Made by a program: the position numbers and the translations under genes. Under the pieces are notes generated by a model. The model made no database searches and was not told the origin of the DNA. It saw only the letters and a list, made by a program, of their open reading frames with translations. Positions 1-12,774 of a stretch of 64,000 bases of DNA are shown one piece after another. How positions within the stretch are numbered: position 1 is the first letter of the stretch; each line of letters opens with the position of its first letter. The stretch is from contig NC_089439.1 of NCBI RefSeq assembly GCF_026210795.1, positions 310,001 to 374,000 of the forward strand, given 5' to 3'. This DNA is from Rhizophagus irregularis. Lineage: Eukaryota > Glomeromycota > Glomeromycetes > Glomerales > Glomeraceae.

Positions 1-2369
1 TACCAATAAATTGCTTGATTTATGTTCTGTTCAACTCCATTAACTCCATTTCCATTTTCATACATAATAGCAAGATTATATTGAGCATCAGAATTTCCTA
101 AATTTGCAGATTTTTGATATAGTTCAAATGCTTTTTGATTGTCAATACTAGTTCCAATTCCTTTTTCATAAAAATATCCTAGATTACATACTCCACGTGC
201 ATTTCCTAAATTTGCAGCCTTTTGATATAGTTCAAATGCCTTTTGATTGTTAATACTAGTTCCAATTCCTTTTTCATAAGAATATCCTAGATTACATACT
301 CCATGTGCATTTCCTAAATTTGCAGCCTTTTGATATAATTCAAATGCCTTTTGATAGTCAATACTAGTTCCAGTTCCAAGATAATAACAAGTTCCCAAAT
401 TATTCATTCCACGTGCATTTCCTAAATTTGCTGCCTTTTGATATAATTCAAATGCCTTTTGTTCATCAACATTGGTTCCAATTCCCTTTTTATAACAGTG
501 TCCTAAACTAACTATTCCAGGTGTATTTTCTGAATTTGCTACCTTTTGATATAATTCAAATGCTTTTTGTTTATCAATACTGGTTCCAACTCCATTTTCA
601 TAACAATATCCTAAATTATGTACTCCACATGCATTTCCTAAATTTGCAGCCTTTTGAAATAATTCAAATGCTTTTTGTTTATCAACATTGGTTCCAACTC
701 CCTGGCTATAACAGTATCCTAAACTAATTATTCCAGATGTATTTTCTGAATTTGCTGCATTTTGATATAATTCAAATGCTTTTTGTTCATCAACATTAAT
801 TTCAATTCCAAAATGATTAAATATTCCAAGTAAAAAAACAGAATTTGAGTTATTCTGATTATTCAATAACCAATTATAAATTTTTTGTGAAGTTATATTA
901 TGATTATTGAGATAATTAACAATTTCATGTTTTTTCCTTTCCATTTCTGTATTTCCAAGAAGAAGAATTATTTCATTAATCATAATATCAAAATTATTCT
1001 CTGATGATATTGAAGTATCCATTTCTTCTGTATTCATATTATTAAAATTTTGAATAAGTTGAGACATTTCTCCATGTAATGAATTATTATTAATATTTAT
1101 AGGAGTTTCAACAATATTCTGCTGTTCATTTGATAATAATTCGATGTCTCCTTTTAAAATAATTGCATCTAATTTTGCAACAACTTGGTTGATATTTGGA
1201 CGATTATCTGGTTCATTATTCCAGCAATCTAAGTATAAAATAGACTTGCAATTAATAAATGTAATTATTATGAACATAATTAAAATTTATTTTTATTTAC
1301 CAGTATATATCTTTATATAATCTTCGGGTGTATTGGGAATGGGTTTCTCTCTAAGACCATGTAATATTTCCATAGCCAAACCAACATCACATGGTTCATT
1401 GCAAAAAGGTGGCCGACCACTAGATATTTCCCATAAGAGTATGCCAATACTGTAAACATCGCTCTTTTTATTTAACGAATATAATTGTATTTGGTTATTG
1501 CTATCTCTTTTTCTATTAAATACTTGTGGATCAATGTAAGTAATCATTCCAAATAATTTTGGTTGAATATTGGATGATTCATCAATCCTTTTTGATAATC
1601 CAAAATCAGCTAATTTAATGGTATCCTTATGAACTAATACGTTATTGGAGTGCTATTATGATAATAATGATAATATTAGGTAAATAATGTTACAAACTCT
1701 ATAATTTAATGAAATATCAAAAGTAAATAACCTACCAAATCACGATGTATAATCCCTTCATCATGCAAGAATGATATAGCATTAGCTAACTGAAATGCTA
1801 GATTTAATTTGTCATTCCAAGTAAGATTTTTAAAATATCTATTTAAATAGTTTCGAAGGGTACCATTATTGGCATATTCCATCACTAAAAAATATTTTTT
1901 TGAATTGTTGCTCTGGATTTCTTTTGTAAAAAAAAAAAAAATTCATTTAGATTTTTCATTTTATTAAAATAATGATTAAAATATTTATAATACCCGTTGT
2001 AATTCCATAAAAGCGAATTATATTTTCATGAAAATCAATTTCATGCTGAAGTTTAAGCTAAACCAAAACATTAAATTGATAAATTAGAACATAATTTACG
2101 TCAACATATCATAAAGAACAATATATAATAGTTACTTCATTAACAACTTCTTTAGCCGTGACATTGAAATTAAAAAAAGATTTCAATGCTAAATAACTAT
2201 GAGAACTTTTCCAATTCGCACGATAGACTTTTCCAAAACTTCCAAAACCAATTTCTTGTATATCATTAAAATGATTATAGTCATAATATTTAATTTGTTT
2301 TTTCGCAACAGATTCTTCAATCCAATTAATCCACTCATTTGAATTATCAGTCATTTTAAATTCAGTCAT
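1..2369 (-). CDS. TKL-type protein kinase with C-terminal Sel1 repeats (3' end outside window)
   Basis: Predicted Ser/Thr or Tyr kinase of the expanded fungal TKL group with a Sel1 (TPR-like) solenoid. My exons on the minus strand are 2369-2136, 2057-1994, 1920-1736, 1652-1301 and 1228 to beyond base 1, all with GT-AG introns and consistent phases. The first exon carries the glycine loop ([11 protein letters not shown]) and the ALKS lysine. The third ends at HRDL (about residues 158-161), the fourth has the DFG motif, a [16 protein letters not shown] core and the start of the C-lobe, and the fifth opens with the [11 protein letters not shown] motif. All catalytic motifs are present, so it is probably active. 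After a linker of about 120 residues come at least seven to eight Sel1 units (motif LGYCYxxGxGT...[12 protein letters not shown]) reaching the window edge. Sel1 arrays usually bind partner proteins. The same kinase type recurs at 26105-29628 and 38948-42054, but there with broken motifs and another tail. Confidence 0.88.
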
Positions 2370-2626
2370 TGTTATTATTGCGGTAGTTAGTTTTTACTGT
2401 GGGAGTTAATTTTACGTTGAAAAAAATTTAAAAAAGAGAAGGAAAAAATATTTTTGTACTATTTATAGAAATTTGGTGTTACGAAATAAGATACATTTGT
2501 GTAATTTGTAAATCATGCCATCCCACCGTCCCACTTTTTCAAAATCAATAAATAATTTTAACGTGACATGACGTTGACAAGCATTGTGAAATGTAACACA
2601 GAAACTTCATCACTTCTATTTTTATT
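2370..2626. other. 5' flank of the Sel1 kinase gene
   Basis: AT-rich sequence upstream of the minus-strand kinase start at 2369. It presumably contains that gene's promoter. I see no ORF and no convincing core element. Confidence 0.3.
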
Positions 2627-2823
2627 GCACCCCGGTTTTGTGGGCGTGGTTTTTTGTATCACGGGGGTGACAAATAAATTTTTGACACTAAAAAAAAAAC
2701 CAAGTCCCTCAGATACTTAATGTTTTTGAACTCGTGGCTGCACGTGATCAGGCGACACTTAAATTTCACTTGTTCCTTATATGGTGAAGATCGACACAAA
2801 CCGCGCCCACAAAACTTGGGTGC
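2627..2823. mobile_element. Small inverted-repeat element (MITE-like, about 197 bp)
   Basis: The two ends are imperfect inverted repeats of about 28 bp. The left end at 2627 reads GCACCCCGGTTTTGTGGGCG and the reverse complement of the right end at 2823 reads GCACCCAAGTTTTGTGGGCG, both followed by a similar GGTTT stretch. The inside is non-coding and has higher GC than its surroundings. No unambiguous target-site duplication is visible, so the superfamily is unknown. Confidence 0.6.
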
Positions 2824-3525
2824 TTTTTTATTTAAATATTTACAAATCTACATAAAGTGCATAAAGTGCTAAGTCTACGTAAGGTTTTTATGTGTTCGAT
2901 CGTAAACAAATTCTTTAGTTAATTGAAAAGCTTCAATGCATGATAGATTTTGAAATTATATCTAAAATTAATTTTTAACAGATTATCATCGCTAATAATT
3001 TAGTACTGTAATAACATCAATTCGATATCTCGAAATGCAATTGATTTAAAAAAGCGATGCTAAGATATATCACAAATTTTAAAAAAATGAAAAAATGCAC
3101 TCTCTAATATGTTGTAACTGTAGATTAATTATTTATGAAAAGCATTGTCAAAAAATTTATAATTAAATTTATATTTGAGAATAGGCAAAAGAATAAAAAT
3201 GGGTTGTAATATCTATATTGTACTCATTTTAAATTTTTTTTTTTTTTTTTTTTGTAACTTATGATTTAAATCAAGTAAAATTATACCAAAATAAAGTTTC
3301 AACTAAGATAATTTTAATGATATTAAAAATAAAATATTATTGACAAGGAGTTAAAAAAGTCACATACTTTCAGTTCCCTCTCAGATTTGGAATAATAAAA
3401 TTTACCTAACTTTAAAATAATAATGATAAAATTTTAAATTCTTAAACATAAATAAACAAATCAAATTTTGCTTAAAGTTCTAAGCTTTTACGATTTTTCA
3501 ACCTTAAATACATGTAAAACTTTTA
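2824..3525. other. AT-rich intergenic stretch
   Basis: Homopolymer-rich DNA including a run of about 20 T near 3234. I see no coding potential or structured feature. Confidence 0.4.
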
Positions 3526-3675
3526 CTCTGTATAAAAGGTCGATCCGTTTTTATTTTCCATCTTTTTTTCCGTAAAAGGCTCGTATTTCCGGAATTAATA
3601 ACCTTATATCACGGAATTTATCAAATTATTTAAATTTTTCATGAATGGATCCGTGAAAGACTCATTTTTATGGAG
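3526..3675. mobile_element. Decayed CCCTRTAAAAA-type fold-back element
   Basis: The left end (CTCTGTATAAAAGGTCGATC, then CCGTTTTTATTTTCCATC) aligns with the reverse complement of the right end of the well-preserved element at 25386-25584, including the following TTTTTTTCCGT. The right end near 3675 is an imperfect inverted match (TTTTTATGGAG). The boundaries are approximate and no clean target duplication remains. Confidence 0.45.
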
Positions 3676-4310
3676 TTTTTGCAGAAACAACGAACAAAAT
3701 TTTTTATGGGCTTAAAAACAAATAAAAATACAGTAATTACTTACTATGTTTAATATACAAATAATATGAAATAAAGTCTTGTCCGTACCATAAACCCCTT
3801 AGAATGCTACGGCCGCTACGCAGATACAATTTGAAATTAGGGGTTGTGAAACAAATATCACGTTTTTCAAAGTTAAATCCTTAATTTAATAAAACTATTT
3901 GAACATTTTGATATATTTTTCCTTGGAAAAAAATCATAAATTTGTTGTGTAAATAAATAACCTTGAAGTTTAATAAACACGAGGGTGGTCCGTAGCTAAC
4001 CAATTTCACTAATAAAAATTTTCTTCCGATCCATAAGTACTTGAGGAAGCCTTTAATCTCGGGTAAGAAGTATACTACTAAATTCAGATGGATCAAATAT
4101 TAATTTTCTCATATAATATTAGACGAAAGAAGAGCGTCCGAAGAGATCAACTTTATAATGTATCAACAATATTACAAAATCGAAAATACAGTAAATAAAT
4201 TTTTTTAAAAATATTGTGACTAAAAAATTTAAAGCAAGTATGTGTGGTATTTGTAGAACAATTATAATAATAATGATTGATATAAAGGTACTAAATCATA
4301 AACAAGTGAA
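3676..4310. other. Intergenic, no feature recognised
   Basis: AT-rich sequence with only short random ORFs. I see nothing supportable here. Confidence 0.35.
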
Positions 4311-4949
4311 ATTTTTTTTAGATTTTGATGTTGAATTAATTATTTGTGATATACGATCTTTGATTATATAAATTTCATCATAATATATACTATAAAGTTT
4401 TAAATTTCTAATGTTGTAAATGAAATTTGGATTTTGTAAAATTAACTCAAGAATACTATCAATACATATAGAATCTTTAATAATACACTAACGCTAATAA
4501 TACATGGGATATCAATTTCAAGGATATGTAAATTTACTTTATTTTTAATAAATATTTTAAATAGTAATAAACATATATCAATTATTGAACTTTTTAAATA
4601 TTTATTTTTGGAAGTTGATGTTTTCCATTTCTTAACAGAAGAAATAAATTTATATGTATTCAAGTATTTTAAAAAACTAAGATAATTGAACAGTGTATTT
4701 GAAGGTAATGAATTATTAATAATTTTATATTCATTTAATTTTGTTTTAGAATTATGTCAATAAAATTATAGTTTCTGGTAGAAATTGAAAATGGATTTTC
4801 TCATAATAATGGAATCTTTAAACTAAACGACAACATAATCTGTTAACTAAAATACATGAATGTAAAGTTGAATGATCATTCTGTAAATATTTTATAACTT
4901 CATAAGTTAATTCGGGCAAGTCTCCTGAAAATAATTTTGAACATGACAT
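4311..4949 (-). pseudogene. F-box protein pseudogene
   Basis: Remains of a glomeromycete F-box protein. F-box proteins are normally substrate adaptors of SCF ubiquitin ligases. Starting at the ATG at 4949, about 43 residues match an F-box (LPELTYEVIKYLQND, then LHSCILVNRLCCRLV) and stop at 4818. Reading continues in other frames: a segment equivalent to VPILWENPF has its Trp codon turned into TGA near 4801, followed by NYNFIDI. A long in-frame stretch (4663-4442) has the family's SNTLFNYxSFLKYLNTYKF and FKIFIKNKVNLHILEIDI patterns, and a last stretch ends near 4311 (NPNFIYNIRNLKL, ISQIINS). At least two frameshifts and one nonsense change leave the gene without function. The recognition of the family is from memory of the fungal F-box pattern; the breaks are seen directly. 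Confidence 0.7.
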
Positions 4950-6769
4950 ATTATAAGTGAAGAGAGAAAAAGAGAGAAGGTATTTGTATATCACATATTC
5001 ACATTTTACTATAATTTTCGAAATGATCTTACTGACTAAATGGATTACATATACGTCCAAAGTTGTTGATATTAAATTGTCCAATAAGGTTAAAACTTAA
5101 GAAAGGTAATATTTGTAGTAACTTTAAAATTTTCAAATTTTTCATACAATTTTTTTCTATTAAAAGCAAACCTTCATGTGCTAAATATAATAAAATTAAT
5201 TCTTCATGGTTTAGGTTTTGCTGTCAGCTTCTTAGTTTTTCCAAACACTGTTTTGTACATGAAAACTGTTTTGTGATACCAAAAAATCACCTGATAGACT
5301 ACTATACGGACATCTTCAAGTATATTTATAAAAAATTTCATATATATTAACATATCAAATTTCATATAGATTTTTTATCCAAATCAAATCATTATTGGCC
5401 AACTTTGATTAGTAACAACCTTTTAATTTTAAATAGGTAAAAATCATAATTAGCTGAATTCTCTACAAATAAAAAACCTATACTATGAGCGTAAATAGTG
5501 GATTATATTAAATTTTCATAGATTACGTTTGATGAAAAGAACATCTATACAAAGTTTTAAACTTCTGCAATGCATATTTGTCTTCTGCCATCAGTTTTTT
5601 ATGGGATTATTCAATTTTATCACAAACTATATATCTATTAATTTTACTTCAATTGAGAATTCCAGATACTATAAATTTATTTTATTTTTATCCAAATCCA
5701 ACCGTTATTGACCAAATTTTACAAGTAGTTTGAACCAATAAATGAGCAATAAATCGGCAGGAGATAAAAGCATGTCCGTCCTGAATAAAAAATCAGAATC
5801 AATATTTACTATTACATTCCACTCTTTTTTTAATTGGGGCAACGGAAATTATTGAAATCATTCAAATTTAGCATTTAACGTAAATTATCAAATCTGCCGA
5901 CCGGCCTGACCGCCGATATGGTACCTACCATAACTCTTGTTTCAAGTATTTTTGCTTGTGTCCTTTTTGTTTTTTTCTTTAGGATTCATTGCCTTGAATA
6001 AAATGTTAAATAATCCTTGAAATTTAGGAAAATGACTTTCTAAATAATTTTCTTTGCTGATCTTGGTAAAAAACCCATCATTTTTTTACTATTTGATCAT
6101 TAAAATCATTTGAAGTCAATATTAATGAATAAAATAACGCAATTAGTGTATCATATATATTTAAATAACATAAATAAATTAAATAACCATTATTTTTCTC
6201 TGTAGTCTCCAACCTTCGATCTTAATTCTGATACTTCTCGTTTAAGTTATTCTGTTCTTAAAGCACTATTTAATAAAATTTCATATGTATCTTGCAATAA
6301 ACAACCCATTTCACCCTATTATATGCTGAGTCTACTTCATATGTCAGCTTTTTAAAATTATTTTTATCAAACAAATATAGTGCTTTCACAAAGTTAGTCA
6401 CATACTGTAGTTTGAGTTCTACAGCTCTGAATTTTCATGAATTTTATAATTCAGAGCTTTTTAAAACTTTTTTAAAATAGATTTTGTGATTTCAGAAGTT
6501 TCATTAATATCATCCTTACTACAAATCACACACAGTCTTTTATATCTATTCTGATTAATAGAAGTTTATTCTATTTTGGGATCTTAAAACTCTTTTTTGG
6601 GATCTTTATAAAATAACAAATTTTGCGGGGTTATATAAGTTACTAAAGTAAAAATAACAATAAAAGTGTCGTAATGGATCATGAGCCAACTAAACTGGCC
6701 AATCATTGGTGAACTTTAATTATGCTACCCAGCATCAAATATAATCGGCTCGGCAAGACGAATATTTAG
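4950..6769. other. Gene-poor AT-rich region
   Basis: No gene is recognised. Two stretches near 5370-5420 and 5680-5740 share a diverged segment (TTTATCCAAATC...CCAA), perhaps remnants of one old repeat. Other ORFs are short and look random. Confidence 0.35.
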
Positions 6770-6899
6770 CCCTATAAAAAAAGTGAAAGATACGTCTAGA
6801 TACGTCTAGATATGTTTAGAGATACGGAATTATGCATCTTTCCATATCTCTAAACACGTATCTAGACGTATCTAAAACGTATCTACTTTTTTTATAAGG
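6770..6899. mobile_element. CCCTATAAAAAAA fold-back element (about 130 bp)
   Basis: An almost complete hairpin. The left arm begins CCCTATAAAAAAAGTGAAAG and continues with two copies of ATACGTCTAG. The right arm is its reverse complement, ending in CTACTTTTTTTATAAGG. The loop is about 18 bp around 6826-6843. Flanking triplets are TAG on the left and AAG on the right, close to the 3-bp duplications seen at 25386 and 48257, which share the same terminal sequence. Confidence 0.65.
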
Positions 6900-9404
6900 A
6901 AGGATTGATAAAATTCTATCTACTTATTTTTTGATTCTCGTAACCGTCCCCATCGATTTTTCAAAAATCTGGATTTTTTTATACTAAATTTTTTTGTCGC
7001 ATTTATTTTTGTATATAACTCATAAACAATGTATTATTTTATATGATTCTCGTAACCTATCCCATCAATTTTTCAAAAATATAGATTTTTTTATTGAATA
7101 TTTTTTTCGTATTATATATTTGTATATGACTCACATAAACAATGTATTATCGATATGCGTTTTTCTTTTAACCGAAGTTGTTGCATAGCATTCGTCACAA
7201 TAGTATTAATATCCTTCGTTTATACTAACTTTATTGGATTCATTACACTCATTTTCTGGCATTTTTCACGCTGAAAATAATATCCTTGAATAACCTGCTT
7301 GAATGATAAAACAATTAACAACTTCATTAATAAACATTTTTCCTATATCATCACTTAACAAATTATGACGTAAGAAGGCAAAAATTTTTTTTGCCCGACC
7401 TTATATTAATTCTAAATTTTAATTGTATTCAATTAATATGGAAATTGTATATTCTTTATTATTTTGAAACAATGTTACGTGAATAAATACAAGAAACCAA
7501 TTCTCTTAGAATTAACTTCTCCATTTAAGCTGCTTGGTTTGGCTTGAAGATAATTGACATTTGGCTTCAGCCTTCAGAACACTATTCCATCTCTATTCCT
7601 TAAGTATACCATCATTTTCTGTAGCTTTTGCGGTTAGTTGTGTATATGGTTCTTTTTTTTCGAGATTTAGTTGTATCTGCAGTGTAAAATTTTCATATCA
7701 TCTCATCGTACCACTAGTGGTACGATGAATAATAAGAAAATAAAGATGTTATCAGTTATCCTCAGCAGATTTTTTAATTGTCATTTGGTCGATTATCTCA
7801 TTACTATGTATTAGCATAATAATAAAATTATTGGATAGTAACAGCAGGAGTTTATTCATGAACGGCTCAGACAGACTAATATATAATTATACGATAATGA
7901 CATTGATACATTAGTTAACGTTAACAATGTAATACTACTAGGAAACAGAAGCCCTTGGAGCGAAAAAAGATAAACCTAAAATTTGCAATTTCATTGGATG
8001 ACGTCACGTGAGGGGCAGATAAAATTTTTCATAATGCGTAGACATCGGACAATAAATACCATACAATAGTATAACACCCATAATACCCATAAATTAATTT
8101 GTAAACTTGTAGTATTAAGTAACTCACTATATTAAAATAAAAGAATTTCATTTAAAATGAAAGTACTTGCACGTGCCGTAGCTTACATGATATTTTTATT
8201 GAGAAGAATAATTACAGAGAATATAAAATACGTGCATATAACTTAGTATACTAGCCAAGATATTGATTCTTTTATACTACCATTCAGGCATTTGCCATAT
8301 TGGCTAAAAAGAAAAGTTTGATTCTCACGTAATTTTATCACGTTAAATAATATTTTTCAAACTAGAATTAAAAAAGTTAGTTTCACCATTCATATTAATT
8401 AGTTATAACAATAATGTTTTCTTTGAAGTAATTTTTCATATAATGATTTTTAAAGAAAGGAAAAAACAGTAAAATATATTTTTGTTTCTTAAAAAAAGAA
8501 ATGCGAATGTCAAATTTACTGACGCTTCATACATTAAATACGAAGTATAGGTTCAGTTTGGATAATTTATAATACAATTTGAACATTTAATTAGTAAAAC
8601 AGAAAAAATATTTATCTAACAATTTTATATCTTCTTGACTCTTAAAATTTCATAAGATGAACGAAAATTATGACTGAAAATTATTGAGGCAGATAATTGG
8701 CTGATTTTAATAGGATAAACTCTTAAAAATGAAGTTCTGAACTTTCTGTTACTACGGTATCAGAATTTTGTTTTTCATTTCCAGAATAATTTTAAAAATT
8801 GATGTTTATATACAGATACACGAAAAGATTTTTTTGTATCACGTAATTAAATCTTTTTTTTTTAATATTTCAATAAATGTACATACACAGAAAAGTATTC
8901 AATTTTTTTTTTTTAGATTTAAATATTTTATTAATTAATTATATATCAAAAGTATTAGATTTGTTATAAATATTGCAATATAAATATTTACATTTCAAAT
9001 GTACTATGTATTATTTAGTATATCAATTTAAATTTTTAAAATTTTGTTCAATTACAAACTGATTTTTATTATGTAAAGAAAGTATACATATTACTCTATA
9101 ATCAGTGTTAAACAAAAACTAATGATATAAAATGTTTAATAAAAAGATCAAAGTATAATAAATTGTTCTAGTTTAAATTTTAAAGAGGTAATTTTTTATA
9201 TAAAAGATGCACTACAAGTTTAAAATATCTTATTATCATTTCATTTAAATGAATTTAATACACTCTTCTTTACTCTTGAGCTATGATCATAAGCTATTAT
9301 AATATATAAGTAAAAAAGAGATGAAATAAATAAAAATATATATATAAAAATAAAAAATGTTCTTACTAAAATCAAGTAATTTAACCATGTAATTACTAAT
9401 ATTA
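6900..9404. other. Gene-poor AT-rich region, 3' flank of the array kinase
   Basis: No gene is recognised. The stretch 9040-9120 (ACAAACTGATTTTTATTATG, AATCAGTGTTAAACAAAA) is shared with 17150-17240 and in part with 53490-53540, which are the 3' flanks of the other two array-kinase loci. It is therefore probably a duplicated 3' UTR or downstream region of the 9405-12774 gene. A 26-bp palindrome lies at 7703-7728. Confidence 0.4.
7703..7728. repeat. Perfect 26-bp palindrome
   Basis: TCATCGTACCACTAGTGGTA followed by CGATGA reads the same on both strands. It sits alone in AT-rich DNA with no adjoining gene. It could bind a symmetric protein dimer or be a chance or transposon-derived hairpin. Confidence 0.7.
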
Positions 9405-12400
9405 TCATTTTAAAAGATTTTTTGTAAAAGGATTAAGTAATCGAGATGTATAAATAGCTTGTGTATGAGTAGTTGATTGATCATTTTTAATTGATAAAAA
9501 CCTTGCTTTTCTAAATTCTTCTGTTTCTTTAAATTGCCCTTCCATTTCATAGTGTTGCTGTTCCTTTTCTTCAAATATTTGATTTAATGAATTACGGAAT
9601 GATTCAACCATTTCTTTTATTTCATTAGAATTTGGTCTATTTTCTGGATCTAAATCCCAACATCTTTTCATTAAATCAATATAACATTTTGGTGTAATTT
9701 TTTCATTTATTTCAGGTCTAATCCCATTGCATATATTTAGTACTAAAACCTCATCATGAGCATAATCAATGAAAGGTTGTCTTCCAGTTGCTATAATATA
9801 CATAATCATACCAAAGCTATATATATCTGCTTCTTCAGTATAAGGTTTTCCTTTTAATACTTCAGGAGCTACATAAGGCATAACTCCATAAATACTTGTT
9901 TCATCAACATCATCAATTTTTCTATATAATCCCACATCAGAGATTCTTACTTTATAATTATTATCTATAAATAATATATTTCCTATATGAAAATCATGAT
10001 GAACCATCTGTTCTTGATGGATTTTACTAAGGTTACCAATAATATTAGTTAATACTTTTAATCCATTAAGCCAATCAAAACTTTCATAATTTTTATCTAA
10101 ATAATTATTAAAATTTCCACCTTTTGCATATTCAAGAACCATGATATAATCTTTTGTATTTGGATCTTGAGATATTCCATATAAGTTAATAATATAATCC
10201 ATCATTTGTCTTGGATATACTTTAATCTATGAAATAATATAATATTAAAAACATGTATAAATTAATTTGTCAAAAAATGCTTAAATTATAAGGAAATTTG
10301 TACCTTATTTATAAACTCATCAAGAGAATTTTGTGAATTATGTAAACATTTTAAAGCAACTTTTCTATTCGGTATTCTTTTCCAACTTTGACTTGAGTAT
10401 TTATATAATAATAAACCATCTTTCCATATTGCTGAATATACTGTAGAGAACCCACCTTTACCTATTTCTTCAATGTTACTAAACTGATCATATGGTATCC
10501 ATTCAAATATTTTATCAGAGTTCCCAAAATTTTGATTAATATTTAATTTCATTTCTTGAATTAAATCTCCAATTTTTTTATTTTCATGATTTGTTTGACA
10601 CGATATACAGCTTTTATTATCTATTTCAAACTTATTGTTGTATTTCCCCCAACAGTTTTCACAATAATATTTAGGTTGAAGAACTAAAATAAAATCATTT
10701 GTATTTTGTATTCGAGATATTCCATAACTCTCATTAATTAAATGTATAATCTGTTAAAATATAACATCACTATTAATAAATATTAATAATTAAATTAAAT
10801 TTTTTAGAAAATTTCATACCTCATTAAAAAATACATTAATATTTTGTAAATTATACCAATGTTTTAATAAAACTTTTCTATTTAATTTCCTTTTATAGTT
10901 ACCATTTGATGAACTGTAATATAATGGTCCATCTTTCCAGATTGCTATAGTAAAGCCACTTTTTCCTATTTCATTAATATTAATAAACTTATTGTATGGT
11001 ATCCATTCGAACACTGTATCACTATATTCACTAATTCTTGATTGGCTTTTTTGAATAAATTCATCAATTTTCTTATTTCCACTAGTCCAGTTTGTAAAAT
11101 TACTCTTTAATTGATTTATTTGACATTGTTTACACCATTTAATATATTTATCACTATATTCATCTTTAACATATTCATTACCACATTTTATACAGTAATT
11201 ATCAAAGTGATAGTAACTAAAAACCAAAATATATTCCTTTGTATCTGGATTTTGAGAAAATCCATAGCAATCATCCGTTAAGTAAGATTTAGTAATCTAC
11301 CAAAATACAAAAATAATTAATATTATATTAATTTTCAATCTAAATTTGTAGAAAATTCCAATACCTCAATTAAAAATTCGTCAGTAATATCATGTAAATT
11401 ATGTAGATATTTTAAACAAACTTTTTCACATGGTTTTCTTATCAATCTATTTTCACTATAATATAAACTATAACATAATAACCCATTCTTCAATATTGCT
11501 GTAGTAGAACAACTATCTTCTATTTCCTTAATAATAATGAGCTCATTAAATGGTATCCATTCAAATACGCTACCATATCCATTGTATTTTAATTGCTTTT
11601 CTTGAATGAAATTATCAATTATTTTATTTCCGCTAGACCAGTTTGTAAAATTATTTTTAAATTGACATTGGTTACATATCCTACGGTATTTTTCACCACA
11701 ATTTTCACAATAATATTCAAAAAAATCCTCACTGAAAACCAAAATATAAACATTTGTATCCGGATTTTGAGATATTCCATTTAAGTATTCATTATCTAAT
11801 AAATATGGCTCAACCTATTAAAATACAAAAAGTTTAAAATTATGTTAATATTAAAACTAAATTTATAGTAAATAAAAATTTAAATACCTTATTTAAAAAT
11901 TCATATTCATTAATATTCTGTAAGTCGTATAAAAATCTTAATATAACTTTTTTATTTAATTTTCTTGTCCATTCCTTTTTACCAAAGTCATAATATAATT
12001 GACCATCTTTCCGTATTGCTGTAACAAAAACACTTTTTTCTATTACATTAATATCAATTAGCTCATTATATGGAATCCATTCAAATACTGTACCACGTCC
12101 ATTGAATTTTAATTGCTTTTCTTTAATAAAATTATCTATTATTTTATTTCCACTTGTCCAGTTTGTAAAATTATTTTCTATATGTTTTATTTGACATTTA
12201 CACCATTTAAGGCGTATAGTATTTTCATATTTATTACCACATTTTTCACAAAAATATTCCAAATAATTTTTACTGAAAGTTAAAATATAATCCCTTGTAT
12301 CTGGATTTTGAGTTATTCCATAACAATGTTCTGTTGAATATTCTGTTTCATATAATGAATATGATTCAATCTATCAAAATACGAAAAAATTAATATCGTA

Positions 12401-12774
12401 TAATTAACTTAAATTCATAGAAAATTAAATACCTTATTTATAAATTCATCGGTAAGATCTTGTGGATTATGTAAATATCTTAAACAAACTTTTTCACACA
12501 TGGATCTTATCCATTCCTTTTCATCTTCATCATACCATAATGGACCATTCTTAAATATTGCTATATTCAAACAATTATCTCCTATTTCTTTAATATCAAG
12601 AAGTTCGTTATATGGTATCCATTCAAATACTCTACCGCTTCCATCATATTTTAATTGCTTTTCTTGAATGAAATTATCAATTATTTCATTTCCACTTGTC
12701 CAATTTGTAAAATTTTTTACAATAATTTCCTTCCCGCTGGCAAAATCCCAACAATCTGCAAAGTCTAATTCCAT
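9405..12774 (-). CDS. Array kinase: four decayed N-lobe/zinc-ribbon units followed by a complete kinase
   Basis: Six minus-strand exons, all joined by phase-0 GT-AG introns of 62-77 nt: 12774-12433, 12370-11888, 11814-11365, 11296-10820, 10750-10304 and 10226-9405 (stop). The product is about 1006 residues. Exons 1-4 each end with one unit containing a (N)FTNWTSGN linker, a helix, VFEWIPYNEL and a kinase N-lobe remnant (TAIWKDGPLYY...KVxLK). Units 2-4 start with a zinc ribbon (CxxCG...CxxCQ or a variant). Their glycine loop is gone and three residues (VYS of TVYSAIW) are deleted. Exon 5 (residues 585-733) has the intact loop GKGGFSTVYSAIW and VALK. Exon 6 holds the rest of the kinase: hinge MVLEYAKGG, VHHDFHIGN (residues 809-811, HRD changed to HHD), SDVGL (DFG to DVG, about 830), APE and the C-lobe. 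Catalytic Asp, Asn and Lys remain, so activity is possible but atypical. The start ATG matches that of the paralogue at 21402. Confidence 0.85.

Noticed and set aside
521..727. Plus-strand ORF with repeated [20 protein letters not shown] pattern
   Set aside because: Antisense of the Sel1 repeats; periodicity comes from the real minus-strand gene.
5063..5350. 95-codon plus-strand ORF upstream of the F-box pseudogene
   Set aside because: No domain recognised, overlaps the 5' flank of the pseudogene, likely chance.
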